DNA of 64,000 nucleotides from Drosophila miranda (Eukaryota; Arthropoda; Insecta; Diptera; Drosophilidae): assembly GCF_003369915.1 (NCBI RefSeq), contig NC_046674.1, positions 1,116,001-1,180,000 of the forward strand. The letters are read 5' to 3'. The position numbers and the translations under genes were made by a program. This document shows positions 45,530 to 56,554 of the stretch, one piece after another. The notes beneath the pieces were generated by a model. The model searched no databases. It saw only the letters and a list, made by a program, of their open reading frames with translations, and was not told the DNA's origin. Numbering within the stretch: the first letter of the stretch is position 1; every line of letters starts with the position of its first letter.

Positions 45530-47240
45530 GATAAAGGAAGGTTTTGGCAGGTCGGTACACAACTTTTAGAAAGGACCGTTCATCTCGACGTGCAGGGGGG
45601 GCTATAATTGCAGTGGACTCTTACTTCACGTCGGAGCACTTCACAGTCCAAGTTCAACAGGAACTGGAATTCCTGTGTGTAAAACTGATTCTTCCCGCTT
45701 TCGCTATATTCATTACTTGCTAGTATATCCCACCTTCTTCGGATATTTCAATTTATGAGCAGCACTTGTCCGCTTTAACCGCTGTTTCTTCCTCGCCATC
45801 TGATAAAGATCGTTTGATAGTTCTTGGTGACTTCAACTTGCCAGGAACTGTTTGGTCTTCGGTAAACGAGTCTAGTATCCTAGTGCCCATGTCACGACAT
45901 GACTTTGTTGACGGCTTGCTTGACCTGTCCCTGTCTCAAGTCAATCATGTGAAAAATTCCTTGGGTCGATTGCTTGATCTGTGCTTTGTATCGGATCCGA
46001 CCATAGTGTTGTTAACCCGAGCCCTTCCGCTCACTATACCTGAAGACGCCTACCACCCTACTTTCGAGGTGTCGCTAGATATAGGACCAACTGTATTGGA
46101 TCGGTCGAGTAGGCTACCCGAACGTGTCCGCTGCTTTCGTTAAGCCGAGTTTGCGAAGCTTAATAACCTCATAAGGGATTTTGATTGGTCCGCTTTGTAC
46201 TTGTGCACTGATGTCATAAAAGCACAAACATTTTTTACAATGCTCTTGGCACATTTTTTGATTCTTGTGTCCCGCTTTCTTGTCTGACTAGATCTGGAAA
46301 ACCCCCTTGGTTTACCAAAGAGTTATCCAGGCTAAAAAACTTAAAATCAATACTTTATAAAAAATTTCAAGAAGTGGGTTCTCCTACTTCTCACTCTCGC
46401 TATGTAATAGCTCGGTCAAACTTTTCAGTTCTTAATGCTCAATGCTATAAGAACTACCTATCTGGATGCAGGATACGTTTTTCTCAGGACCCTAAACAGT
46501 TTTACTGCTTCGTAAACAGTAAGCGTAGAACGTCCGCACACCCATCCTCGCTATCATTTTGTAATACGTCGGCAAATAATGATCAGGCAAATTGCCGAAT
46601 TGGGCTAAATAAGGCCATGGGCGTGCTTGGGTTTATAAAGAGGTGGTCAAAGGAATTTGACGACCCCTATATAACAAAGACTCTCTATACCTCGCTTGTT
46701 CGTCCGATCTTAGAATACGGCTCCTGTGTATGGTGCCCTCAGTACAAAGTACACCAGGACCGTATAGAATCAGTACAGAAAAACTTTTTACTCTTTGCTC
46801 TGCGGGGCCTTAACTGGGATGCGGGTGTAAGACTCCCATCTTACTCTAGTAGACTACTATTAGTAAACCACCCATCAAACCCTTAGTTAACCGTAGAAAA
46901 ATGCTTGGTGTGATATTTATGCACAACTTGATCAGGGGTGACATAGACAGCCCTGATCTGTTGAGCCGCATAAACTTCACGATTCCTATTAGACTGACTA
47001 GAAATTTTATACCGTTGTTCCTTCCACTTTGTAGATCGAATTATTCCTTGCATGAACCGTTTAGGGTCTTATGCTCGGATTATAATTCCCTCTACCATAT
47101 TATATCCACCACTAATTCTCTTCCTCTTATTAAATTACTTATCCTTACACACCTTTCTAGTAATTAGTAATTGTAGTGGTATTTGTATTTTGATTGCATG
47201 CTTAGTAAGTTTAGTGCTAATTTTCCTCGAATGTTAGTCT
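45530..47240 (+). mobile_element. Degenerate CR1/Jockey-type LINE fragment
   Basis: Conceptual fragments read in order. First, an APE-type endonuclease: SRRAGGAIIAV near 45590, an in-frame TAG near 45719, then LIVLGDFNLPG near 45815 and LLDLCFVSDP near 45975. Next is the post-endonuclease segment: KPPWFTKELSRLKNLKS-like near 46300, in shifted frames, and SRYVIARSNFSVLNAQCYKN near 46400. Last, after an abrupt jump near 46590, comes the C-terminal part of a reverse-transcriptase ORF: MGVLGFIKRWSKEFDDPY, TSLVRPILEYGSCVWCPQY. The reverse-transcriptase catalytic core is missing. Several stops and frameshifts show it is dead. Pattern and order fit CR1-type LINEs known in Drosophila; the exact family is not assigned. 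Confidence 0.75.
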
Positions 47241-48262
47241 AATAGCTATCTTTCTTGCATGTTCGCGTTCGGTTCGACTACGCACCGTGCGTCATGCGGC
47301 AGCGCCCCTCGGTCGGTTGGGCGGGAGGAGGGCTGCGTTTTGCCTGGGATCCGCGCGTAACAGCCTTCTGCTTGACGGTGCAGTAACTGCATCGCCTCTT
47401 GAAAGATGCAGTCATTGTATGTCAACGTCCAAGTAAAAAAAAAGCCATCAACGGAAATGATATTCTTTGGTTGTTACTTCGAGTTCTTTGATAGAAATAT
47501 TATTAAAATTGTAATTTACCTTTTCAGAAGTATAGAAAGATTTGGCATCCGCCTTTTTTCCTGTAGCTCAGGTTCATAGGCTTTCCCATCGATGGGAATA
47601 GTCGGGCATCTGTAAAATACTACACATGCATCTACCACCACAAATTCCTCCGCTAAAAGTACCGGGAACGCCAGATCAACGATCGACAATCCATCGACAA
47701 TCCGTCTTTAACCAAAATTATCAACTCCGAGGAAATCCAAACACACGAGCAAACTCTTCCTTGCCCTCTACATCCCCCTGTTCATTCTTTGATACAAATA
47801 TGTAAATATGTATGTATGTATGTACATCCGCCTACGCATAGGAAAATATATCACACATTGTAGCGAATAAAACCTAGGTTATGTTCTCACTCTTGAGAAT
47901 TGCATGAGATTAATTTTTTGGCTATTACCTGAAAAACAACTAGCTATCACACCAGTGAAAACTCACCGATCAAAAACAAAAACAAATACATACATATGAG
48001 GAAAATGTAACATGTTAAATATTAGTACATATGTACATATATAGGTAATTAGTTATTGATTATAGAAAATTAAATTTATTATAATTATGGAAAATATATA
48101 AATGAAATCCGAAAAAACAGTAAAGACTGACCTGTTTTTATAATGCGGTAGCATGCAATATTATTTTCTGTTTACTTTTGGAACGTTGTTGTTGCTTTTG
48201 TTGCATTGATATTATTTTTGTTGTACAGTTTAAATGTTGTTTTCCACACAAACACATAAAAA
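47241..48262. other. Unassigned sequence between the LINE fragment and the tandem array
   Basis: A GC-richer patch at 47270-47420, possibly the LINE 3' end, ends in an A9 run near 47435. AT-rich DNA with TATG repeats near 47805-47825 follows. No gene seen. Confidence 0.4.
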
Positions 48263-48366
48263 AAACCACATATTCAAAGAATTATTTATCACACACGCAC
48301 ACACATCTCAAGACCTCGTGGCCTAACGACAAGAACAACATTTTTAAACGCATTTTCACTTGAGTT

Positions 48367-49287
48367 GCATTAAGCCGGCGGCACACCACTACAAACACGA
48401 CTTTAATGACCGCTTTTGGCGCCGCTTTGAATGAGGGACGGCCGGAGGGTACTGAGAAAGCTGTGATAAGAATGCAGCAGCGTAGGCGGCTCAAAGCTTC
48501 TTCCTCTCCCAGCAAAGAACGAGCCAAAGTTGCTGGCCGAACAAGAGCGTATACGTACATATGTATGGCTGTGTAGGTCACGTCACTAAAGGTGGCGAGA
48601 GAAGAGCAGCGTGGGCGAAACAAATCTCAGCTTGCAGAAAGAGACGAAAAGTTGGTGGTAGTGTATGCGTATGTAAGAGTGCAACAGCGTTAGCGCTCAA
48701 AGAATTTGGTAAGCTCTGCTAGCTCACGCTCGCTGCTAAATTTACATGGCTCTGTAACGACACTTTGCTCTTTCTCTGTTACCTTAGTGAAAATGACTCT
48801 GTAACGACACTACAGAATTTGTTCTTTCTCTGGCTAGCTCACTCTCTTTATCTTTCGCTGTTAGCTCGCTGCTAAATAAGCATGCCTCTGTAATCAGTAA
48901 CATCAGCTGTAAACACGGCTTCTATGAAACTATTAAAGCTGAATGCTATGAAACTACCAACGGTGTCTGCGAAAAGCACTTTTGAAGACGCTCCTCCACT
49001 CAAATGCAGAATAAATCTAGGTTTCAGTGTATGCTATTCTTACAGAAACCGGGAATATGTAACGGGATTGAGTGTGTATTGAGGAATCAATTATAGGTAA
49101 AAACCATGTATATATATATGGTATAGAAAATTCAAGTTACAGACCTTCGAGCTATGGAAATTTTACTGTATTTTGAAAGGAAATAGGGTAGATAGGGTAT
49201 GAGGTATGCCACACTTCATAAAGATGCAACACAAAGTTGAAGTAATAGAAGAATTTTTTAGCAGTTCAGGTAAAAGATCTCGTGGAA
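48367..49287. repeat. 921 bp segment specific to long-form units (unit 1 copy)
   Basis: Present in unit 1 and, with few substitutions and the same length, in unit 5 (62311-63231). In units 2-4 it is replaced by a few bases (TGTTT) between CACTTGAGTT and ATTTTGTTTATAA. It holds repeated GCTAGCTCAC/CGCTGCTAAAT and CTCTGTAACGACACT motifs (48716-48900). No obvious target-site duplication or terminal inverted repeat, and no convincing ORF. Confidence 0.85.
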
Positions 49288-49369
49288 ATTTTGTTTATAA
49301 AACAAGAGAAAGGATACAAACAGCAGTATTTTCCACGGGAGGAGCTAAGATCCCTTTTTTCTACGGTGT

Positions 49370-49441
49370 ATTAACGGTATATTTTTAAAATGAGATGGTA
49401 CGTTCCGGTATATTTCTGAGGGTCAGACCGTATATTATAAT
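49370..49441 (+). promoter_or_regulatory. Upstream Motif 6-type promoter-like block (unit 1; repeated in all units)
   Basis: ACGGTATATTTTTAAAATGA, then CCGGTATATTTCTGAGGGTC and AGACCGTATATTATA. It closely matches the minus-strand CBF-beta promoter at 7077-7175 but lacks the terminal GGTCACACT. Equivalent blocks lie near 52594, 55817, 59104 and 63314. Confidence 0.6.
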
Positions 49442-49934
49442 GCCAGCTTATATCCCATGTCTAGCTCACACACCTTGCAAACTTGTATACTTGGACTCAC
49501 CGTCTTGTCCAATGCACCAATGTAGAAATCGTATAAAATGCCAATTTCCAAGCCACATCGAATTCGTAAACAGCATCGAATTTTTTTTAAAAGGTCGGAA
49601 AAAGGCATGTAGCGGAGGTTTTTTACACTGGCGCTCAAATTGGGCTTACATAAAAAAACAAAAGAAAACGGCCCAACTTGTCAACAAACAGGTGTCGCCT
49701 TTGATAATTACATACAAATTTAGTTAATATGCAGTTAATGTGTAGTTACCATGCTACCATGGTTTTATAAACAATTCAATACAGGTTAGTTTTTAAATTA
49801 GCATGCCTTGTACGAAATGGATTCAGCAATCGGATAAACTTATGAGTTTTGAGCTGAGGGTCCTACCAGCTAGTAATATTCAAGCGAATATCAAAATCGA
49901 GGAAGACGAGGGAAGATGAATACAAATACTTCGT

Positions 49935-50030
49935 TAGTATATTTACGGTATATTTTAAACTATGACGTATTTCGATATATTTCTGAGGGTCAGGCCGTAT
50001 ATTTTATCGTTAAATCCGTTAAATCACACT
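49935..50030 (+). promoter_or_regulatory. Promoter of TOX-like copy 1, Motif 1 damaged
   Basis: Two GTATATTT boxes, TATTTCTGAGGGTCAGGCCG and TTTTATCGTTAA, then CCGTTAAATCACACT where other copies have CCGGTCACACT. The M1BP core GGTCACACT is therefore changed to AATCACACT, 80-90 bp before the start codon. Confidence 0.65.
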
Positions 50031-50106
50031 AAAAAAGCCTCGCTCTATAAGAAAATCAAAAATTATTGTAAATTATTTGTAAATAAAAATATTGGGAACT
50101 GCTGCA

Positions 50107-51049
50107 ATGAATCAATTGAACCAATTCCACGCGCCCTCGTTCGGAGATGATATGTTCGACATGCCAACGGAGCCCCCCAACCATGCTGTAAGTGGTGCTG
50201 GAACAGGCAACACGGGAATGCTCTTGGGGGTTGAGCATTAATAAAATGATTAACCCAACGCCAATGCTTTTGTTTTCGTTGCAGTCGCAGAGACTGCTCA
50301 GCCTGGATCATTCCACGTTCAATGACGACGACGAGGAGGATGGCGACACGTATGGCGACGGCGGCGGGCACAGTATGATGACGCAGCACGAGCACGAGAA
50401 TCAACATCAGATGCTGCCACAGCTGTCGCCAGCTCCACAGCAGCCACAGCAGCCGCAGGCACAGCAGCCGCAGCAGCAGCAAGCGCTGGAACAAGCTCCG
50501 TCAAAGCCTCTGGCACCGCTTGCACTGTTTTTCCGCGACACTGTGACGGCCATCAAACAGCAGAATCCGGCATGCTCCCTCGAACAAATATCCGTCATCG
50601 TCCACACCATGTGGGAATCTCTGGACGAGACGCAGAAGAACGTGTATACCCAGCGGCACGAGCAGGAGAAGCGCGACTTTTTGCGCAACATGCGCGACTA
50701 TCGCCAGCAGTTGTCGGAAACAGAAATCACTCCGGAGGTTGGCAGCAGCATCCCAGATGCTGTCGCTTCTGTGCCGGCGATTCAAACGACGGATCTGATC
50801 TCGCCAAAAACTCAAATGAGCGACGAACAAACGACACCGTTGGCCACAGCCACCGTAGAACCTCCCAAACAAATTCAGTTGCTCACCGAGGCGGCCCAGG
50901 CGCCAAAGTGCACGCGGGATCAGTGCAACAAGCCGGCGATCATCAATCCGGACTGGGAGGATGAGTACTACAGCAACGAGTTCGTGGTCATCCACTGCCG
51001 GAACGTTTTCAACAATTGGGCGCTCTCATTGAAGAGCTCTCCGACCTAG
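50107..51049 (+). CDS. TOX-like HMG-box protein, array copy 1
   Basis: Exons 50107-50187 and 50285-51049 (97 bp intron, GTAAGTG donor, TTGCAG acceptor, phase 0) give 281 aa. Exon 1 encodes MNQLNQFHAPSFGDDMFDMP. An acidic stretch (HSTFNDDDEEDGD) and a Pro/Gln tract follow. The HMG box, about residues 105-175, reads KPLAPLALFFRDTVTAIKQQ, SVIVHTMWESLDETQKNVYT, RDFLRNMRDYRQQL. The C-terminal motif CTRDQCNKPAIINPDWEDEY, then SNEFVVIHCRNVFNNWAL, matches the TOX-family end. TOX proteins bind DNA and act on chromatin and transcription in the nucleus. Here EYYSNEF has Tyr where copies 2 and 4 have Cys. The single D. melanogaster relative is, from memory, CG12104. Confidence 0.88.
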
Positions 51050-52402
51050 GGGCACCGACTGAAACACCGAATTAAGATTAGTCTTAGAGTTTAGTTCAAA
51101 TCTACCAAATTGCATTGCTCCCGCGCGCGCTGACGTCGTGCCCCCATCAGCTGTTACACGTCTGGGGCCTTGCCAGCCTCGAGAAAAACGAATTGCTGCA
51201 AACGCTGCTGCATGCATGCCCCTAACGGGGGGGAATACCACATATATACAATTGGGGTTAATTTAACAAACTCTCACTTTCTACCATTCACAAGATCTGT
51301 TCTATCTTCCATGTGTGTCCTGTGGCTGTTTTAACTGTGGCTGGCGCTGTGCCACTTGCAAATAATTCACTTTCTTTTGCCTCTTGTAAAGAGTGTCTGT
51401 ATGCTACGGGTGTGGATGAACATTATTGGATTGCATTGAAAGAACTGGTAGCTTAGAAATAATGTATCGGCACTGGCGTTACGTTGCCTAAACGTAACGC
51501 CCAAGAGAACTAGTCCTCTGATCTACTATAATTGTTGAATACACGTTGCTTAATCAGACGCACCAACTGTGCATAATTTTGTAAATTTTTTTTGGTTGTA
51601 ATCTAGAATCTGTACGAATGAAAGACAAAGAAATTGTAGAATATTGTAACTTTTAATAAATACACACATTTATTACTCTTGCACTTCATTATCAATATAT
51701 CAATGTATCAATGCCGTTACAATGCTTACAAAACTCATCCTTCGTTTCACTTCGGTTCGCATATTATATGGTAGTACTATAATATATCAAATAATTAAAA
51801 TGTATAAATTATTATTATGAATTCAAATAATACACATGTATAATATAAAAGACGTTTCCTTGGTTGCCTTGCTGAAGTAATGCGCCAGTAGTATTACGAG
51901 TACGAGTTAAATAAACAACAGTATAAAAAAAAAGAATTCAAGCTTAAATTATCATGGAGTAGAGACATGGTTTCCGTTTAGTTTTCTCTCTTTGATGTGG
52001 TATATGGGGAGTATTTTCTTTTGGGCGGGATAAAGCAGGAGAGTAGAAGACTTTAAATGCAGCTTGCAAAGCGCATAGAGCGTAGAGCGGGAGCGGGGGA
52101 GCGGGAGAGCAGGGGTATCCTTCAGTGCACACATTCGCTGGGGGCTAGATCATACTTTAAGTAGACTTTCCATTTTTCGGGCTGGGGGGTAGTAAAAAGC
52201 TTTTCGTTTAGCATTTAACATAAACATACGAGTAAAGCGCACTCTAAATAATATCACCAAATATTTGTTATTCCATTTTTGTTTGCCTGATCTGATCCGA
52301 TCCGATCCGATCCGATCTCTGCTCTGCACACAATCCCTCCAGGGCTCTCGCATCGGTTTCCATATCGTAATAAGCTAATGCACTAATATTTCTGGAGTGG
52401 TT
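51050..52402. other. 3' region of unit 1 (same content in units 2-4)
   Basis: 3' UTR of the HMG-box gene with AATAAA at 51656-51661, AT-rich DNA, the palindrome-like CGTTACGTTGCCTAAACGTAACG (near 51478-51500), and a GATCC/GATCCGATCC repeat near 52288-52318 just before the unit boundary. Parts of the 3' region such as TCTTCCATGTGTGTCCTGTG followed by GCTGTTTTAACTGTGGCTGG look cysteine-coding (LPCVSCGCFNCGWRCATCK-like). They could be a remnant of an alternative last exon preceded by the acceptor-like TTCACAG seen in units 2 and 4. Equivalent regions lie at 54302-55626, 57546-58912 and 60826-62207. Confidence 0.4.
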
Positions 52403-53158
52403 AAACCACATATTCAAAAAATTATTTATCACACACGCACACACATCTCAAGACCTCTTGGCCTAACGACAAGAACAAAATTTTTAAACGCATTTTCACT
52501 TGAGTTTGTTTATTTTGTTTATAAAACAAGAGAAATGATACAAACAGCAGTATTTTCCACGGGAGGAGCTAAGATCCCTTTTTTCTACGGTGTATTAACG
52601 GTATATTTTTAAAATGAGATGGTACGTTCCGGTATATTTCTGAGGGTCAGACCGTATATTATAGTGCCAGCTTATATCCCATGTCTAGCTCACACACCTT
52701 GCAAACTTGTATACTTGGACTCACCGTCTTGTCCAATGCACCAATGTAGAAATCGTATAAAATGCCAATTTCCAAGCCACATCGAATTCGTAAACAGCAT
52801 CGAATTTTTTTTAAAAGGTCGGGAAAGGCATGTAGTGGAGGTTTTTTACACTGGCGCTCAAATTGGGCTTACATAAAAAAACAAAATAAAACGGCCCAAC
52901 TTGTCAACAAACAGGTGTCGCCTTTGATAATTACATACAAATTTAGTTAATATGTAGTTAATGTGTAGTTACCATGCTACCATGGTTTTATAAACAATTC
53001 AATACAGGTAAGTTTTTAAATTAGCATGCCTTGTACGAAATGGATTCAGCAATCGGATAAACTTATGAGTTTTAAGCTGAGGGTCCTGCCAGCTAGTAAT
53101 ATTTAAGCGAATATCAAAATCGAGGAAGACGAGGGAAGATGAATACAAATACTTCGTT

Positions 53159-53250
53159 AGTATATTTACGGTATATTTTAAACTATGACGTATTTCGATA
53201 TATTTCTGATGGTCAGGCCGTATATTTTATCGTTAAATCCGGTCACACTA
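53159..53250 (+). promoter_or_regulatory. Promoter of TOX-like copy 2, Motif 1 intact
   Basis: Motif 6 boxes, TTTCTGATGGTCAGGCCG, and an intact Motif 1 core GGTCACACT at 53241-53249, 77 bp before the ATG. Confidence 0.7.
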
Positions 53251-53325
53251 AAAAAGCCTCACTCTATAAGAAAATCAAAAATTATTGTAAATTATTTGTA
53301 AATAAAAAGATTGGGAACTGCTGCA

Positions 53326-54301
53326 ATGAATTAATTGAACCAATTCCACGCGCCCTCGTTCGGAGATGATATGTTCGACATGCCAACGGAGCCCCCCAAC
53401 CATGCTGTAAGTGGTGCTGGAGCAGGCAACACGGGAAAAGAGAATAGAGAATAGTAGTCAGCGAGCGCCCAGGTCTTGGGGGTTGAGCATTAATAAAATG
53501 ATTAACCCAACGCCAATGCTTTTGTTTTCGTTGCAGTCGCAGAGACTGCTCAGCCTGGATCATTCCACGTTCAATGACGACGACGAGGAGGATGGCGACA
53601 CGTATGGCGGCGGCGGCGGGCACAGTATGATGACGCAGCACGAGCACGAGAATCAACATCAGATGCTGCCACAGCTGTTGCCAGCTCCACAGCAGCCACA
53701 GCAGCCGCAGCCACAGCAGCCGCAGCAGCAGCAAGCGCTGGCACAAGCTCCGTCAAAGCCTCTGGCACCGCTTGCACTGTTTTTCCGCGACACTGTGACG
53801 GCCATCAAACAGCAGAATCCGGCATGCTCCCTCGAAAAAATATCCGTCATCGTCCACACCATGTGGGAATCTCTGGACGAGACGCAGAAGAACGTGTATA
53901 CCCAGCGGCACGAGCAGGAGAAGCGCGACTTTTTGCGCAACATGCGCGACTATCGCCAGCAGTTGTCGGAAACAGAAATCACTCCGGAGGTTGGCAGCAG
54001 CATCCCAGATGCTGTCGCTTCTGTGCCGGCGATTCAAACGACGGATCTGATCTCGCCAAAAACGCAAATGAGTGACGAACAAACGACACCGTTGGCCACA
54101 GCCACCGTAGAACCTCCCGAGCAAATTCAGTTGCTCACCGAGGCGGCCCAGGCGCCAAAGTGCACGCGGGATCAGTGCAACAAGCCGGCGATCATCAATC
54201 CGGACTGGGAGGATGAGTACTGCAGCAACGAGTTCGTGGTCATCCACTGCCGGAACGTTTTCAACAATTGGGCGCTCTCATTGAAGAGCTCTCCGACCTA
54301 G
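53326..54301 (+). pseudogene. TOX-like HMG-box gene, array copy 2, with a stop at codon 3
   Basis: Exons 53326-53406 and 53537-54301, with the same splice sites and phase as copy 1. Codon 3 is TAA (ATG AAT TAA) where copies 1, 3 and 4 have CAA, so the usual start yields a two-residue peptide. The rest of the frame is intact: exon 2 has 254 sense codons, a complete HMG box (EKIS variant) and the C-terminal EYCSNEF motif. In-frame ATGs at codons 16 and 19 could restart translation, losing only the first 15-18 residues, which lie outside the HMG box. It may therefore still make protein; calling it a pseudogene is provisional. The promoter has an intact Motif 1. Its intron is 130 bp, with an AGAGAATAGAGAATAG stretch absent from copy 1. 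Confidence 0.7.
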
Positions 54302-56385
54302 GGGCACCGACTGAAACACCGAATTAAGATTAGTCTTAGAGTTTAGTTCAAATCTACCAAATTGCATTGCTCCCGCGCGCGCTGACGTCGTGCCCCCATC
54401 AGCTGTTACACGTCTGGGGCCTTGCCAGCCTCGAGAAAAACGAATTGCTGCAAACGCTGCTGCATGCATGCCCCTAACGAGGGGGAATACCACATATATA
54501 CAATTGGGGTTAATTTAACAAACTCTCACTTTCTACCTTTCACAGGATCTGTTCTATCTTCCATGTGTGTCCTGTGGCTGTTTTAACTGTGGCTGGCGCT
54601 GTGCCACTTGCAAATAATTCACTTTCTTTTGCCTCTTGTAAAGAGTGTCTGTATGCTACGGGTGTGGATGAACATTATTGGATTGCATTGAAAGAACTGG
54701 TAGCTTAGAAATAATGTATCAGCACTGGCGTTACGTTGCCTAAACGTAACGCCCAAGAGAACTAGTCCTCTGATCTACTATAATTGTTGAATACACGTTG
54801 CTTATTCAGACGCACCAACAAAGACAAAGAAATTGTAGAATATTGTAACTTTTAATAAATACACACATTTATTACTCTTGCACTTCATTATCAATATATC
54901 AATGTATCAATGCCGTTACAATGCTTACAAAACTCATCCTTCGTTTCACTTCGGTTCGCATATTATATGGTAGTACTATAATATATCAAATAATTAAAAT
55001 GTATAAATTATTATTATGAATTCAAATAATACACATGTATAATATAAAAGACGTTTCCTTGGTTGCCTTGCTGAAGTAATGCGCCAGTAGTATTACGAGT
55101 ACGAGTTAAATAAACAACAGTATAAAAAAAAAGAATTCAAGCTTAAATTATCATGGAGTAGAGACATGGTTTCCGTTTAGTTTTCTCTCTTTGATGTGGT
55201 ATATGGGGAGTATACATTATAATTATTTATATTTTGGGCGGGATAAAGCAGGAGAGTAGAAGACTTTAAATGCAGCTTGCAAAGCGCATAGAGCGTAGAG
55301 CGGGAGCGGGGGAGCGGGAGAGCAGGAGAGCAGGAGTATCCTTCAGTGCACACATTCGCTGGGGGCTAGATCATACTTTAAGTAGACTTTCCATTTTTCG
55401 GGCGGGGGGGGTAGTAAAAAGCACTTTTCGTTTAGCATTTAACATAAGCATACGAGTAAAGCGCACTCTAAATAATATCACCAAATATTTGTTATTCCAT
55501 TTTTGTTTGCCTGATCTGATCCGATCCGATCCGATCCGATCTCTGCTCTGCACACAATCCCTCCAGGGCTCTCGCATCGGTTTCCATATCGTAATAAGCT
55601 AATGCACTAATATTTCTGGAGTGGTTAAACCACATATTCAAAAATTATTTATCACACACGCACACCCATCTCAAGACCTCGTGGCCTAACGACAAGAACA
55701 AAATTTTTAAACGCATTTTCACTTGAGTTTGTTTATTTTGTTTATAAAACAAGAGAAAGGATACAAACAGCAGTATTTTCCACGGGAGGAGCTAAGATCC
55801 CTTTTTTCTACGGTGTATTAACGGTATATTTTTTAAAATGAGATGGTACGTTCCGGTATATTTCTGAGGGTCAGACCGTATATTATAGTGCCAGCTTATA
55901 TCCCATGTCTAGCTCACACACCTTGCAAACTTGTATACTTGGACTCACCGTCTTGTCCAATGCACCAATGTAGAAATCGTATAAAATGCCAATTTCCAAG
56001 CCACATCGAATTCGTAAACAGCATCGAATTTTTTTTAAAAGGTCGGAAAAAGGCATGTAGCGGAGGTTTTTTACACTGGCGCTCAAATTGGGCTTACATA
56101 AAAAAACAAAAGAAAACGGCCCAACTTGTCAACAAACAGGTGTCGCCTTTGATAATTACATACAAATTTAGTTAATATGCAGTTAATGTGTAGTTACCAT
56201 GCTACCATGGTTTTATAAACAATTCAATACAGGTTAGTTTTTAAATTAGCATGCCTTGTACGAAATGGATTCAGCAATCGGATAAACTTATGAGTTTTGA
56301 GCTGAGGGTCCTACCAGCTAGTAATATTCAAGCGAATATCAAAATCGAGGAAGACGAGGGAAGATGAATACAAATACTTCGTTAG

Positions 56386-56478
56386 TATATTTACGGTATA
56401 TTTTAAACTATGACGTATTTCGATATATTTCTGAGGGTCAGGCCGTATATTTTATCGTTAAATCCGTTAAATCACACT
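56386..56478 (+). promoter_or_regulatory. Promoter of TOX-like copy 3, Motif 1 damaged
   Basis: Same variant as copy 1: CCGTTAAATCACACT in place of CCGGTCACACT, with Motif 6 boxes retained. Confidence 0.65.
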
Positions 56479-56554
56479 AAAAAAGCCTCGCTCTATAAGA
56501 AAATCAAAAATTATTGTAAATTATTTGTAAATAAAAAGATTGGGAACTGCTGCA

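Noticed and set aside
48282-48623. 113-codon minus-strand ORF in the long-form segment (also at 62226-62567)
   Set aside because: No domain or start context. It is conserved only between two recent duplicates.
49395-49727. 110-codon ORF starting MVRSGIFLRVRP, present in most array units
   Set aside because: It begins inside the promoter-like block, has poor codon character and no recognisable domain. It is kept only because the units are recent copies, and unit 2 already has a frame change.
50501-50995. Antisense 164-codon ORFs opposite each TOX-like exon 2
   Set aside because: Shadows of the HMG-box coding strand, caused by its GC-rich third positions.
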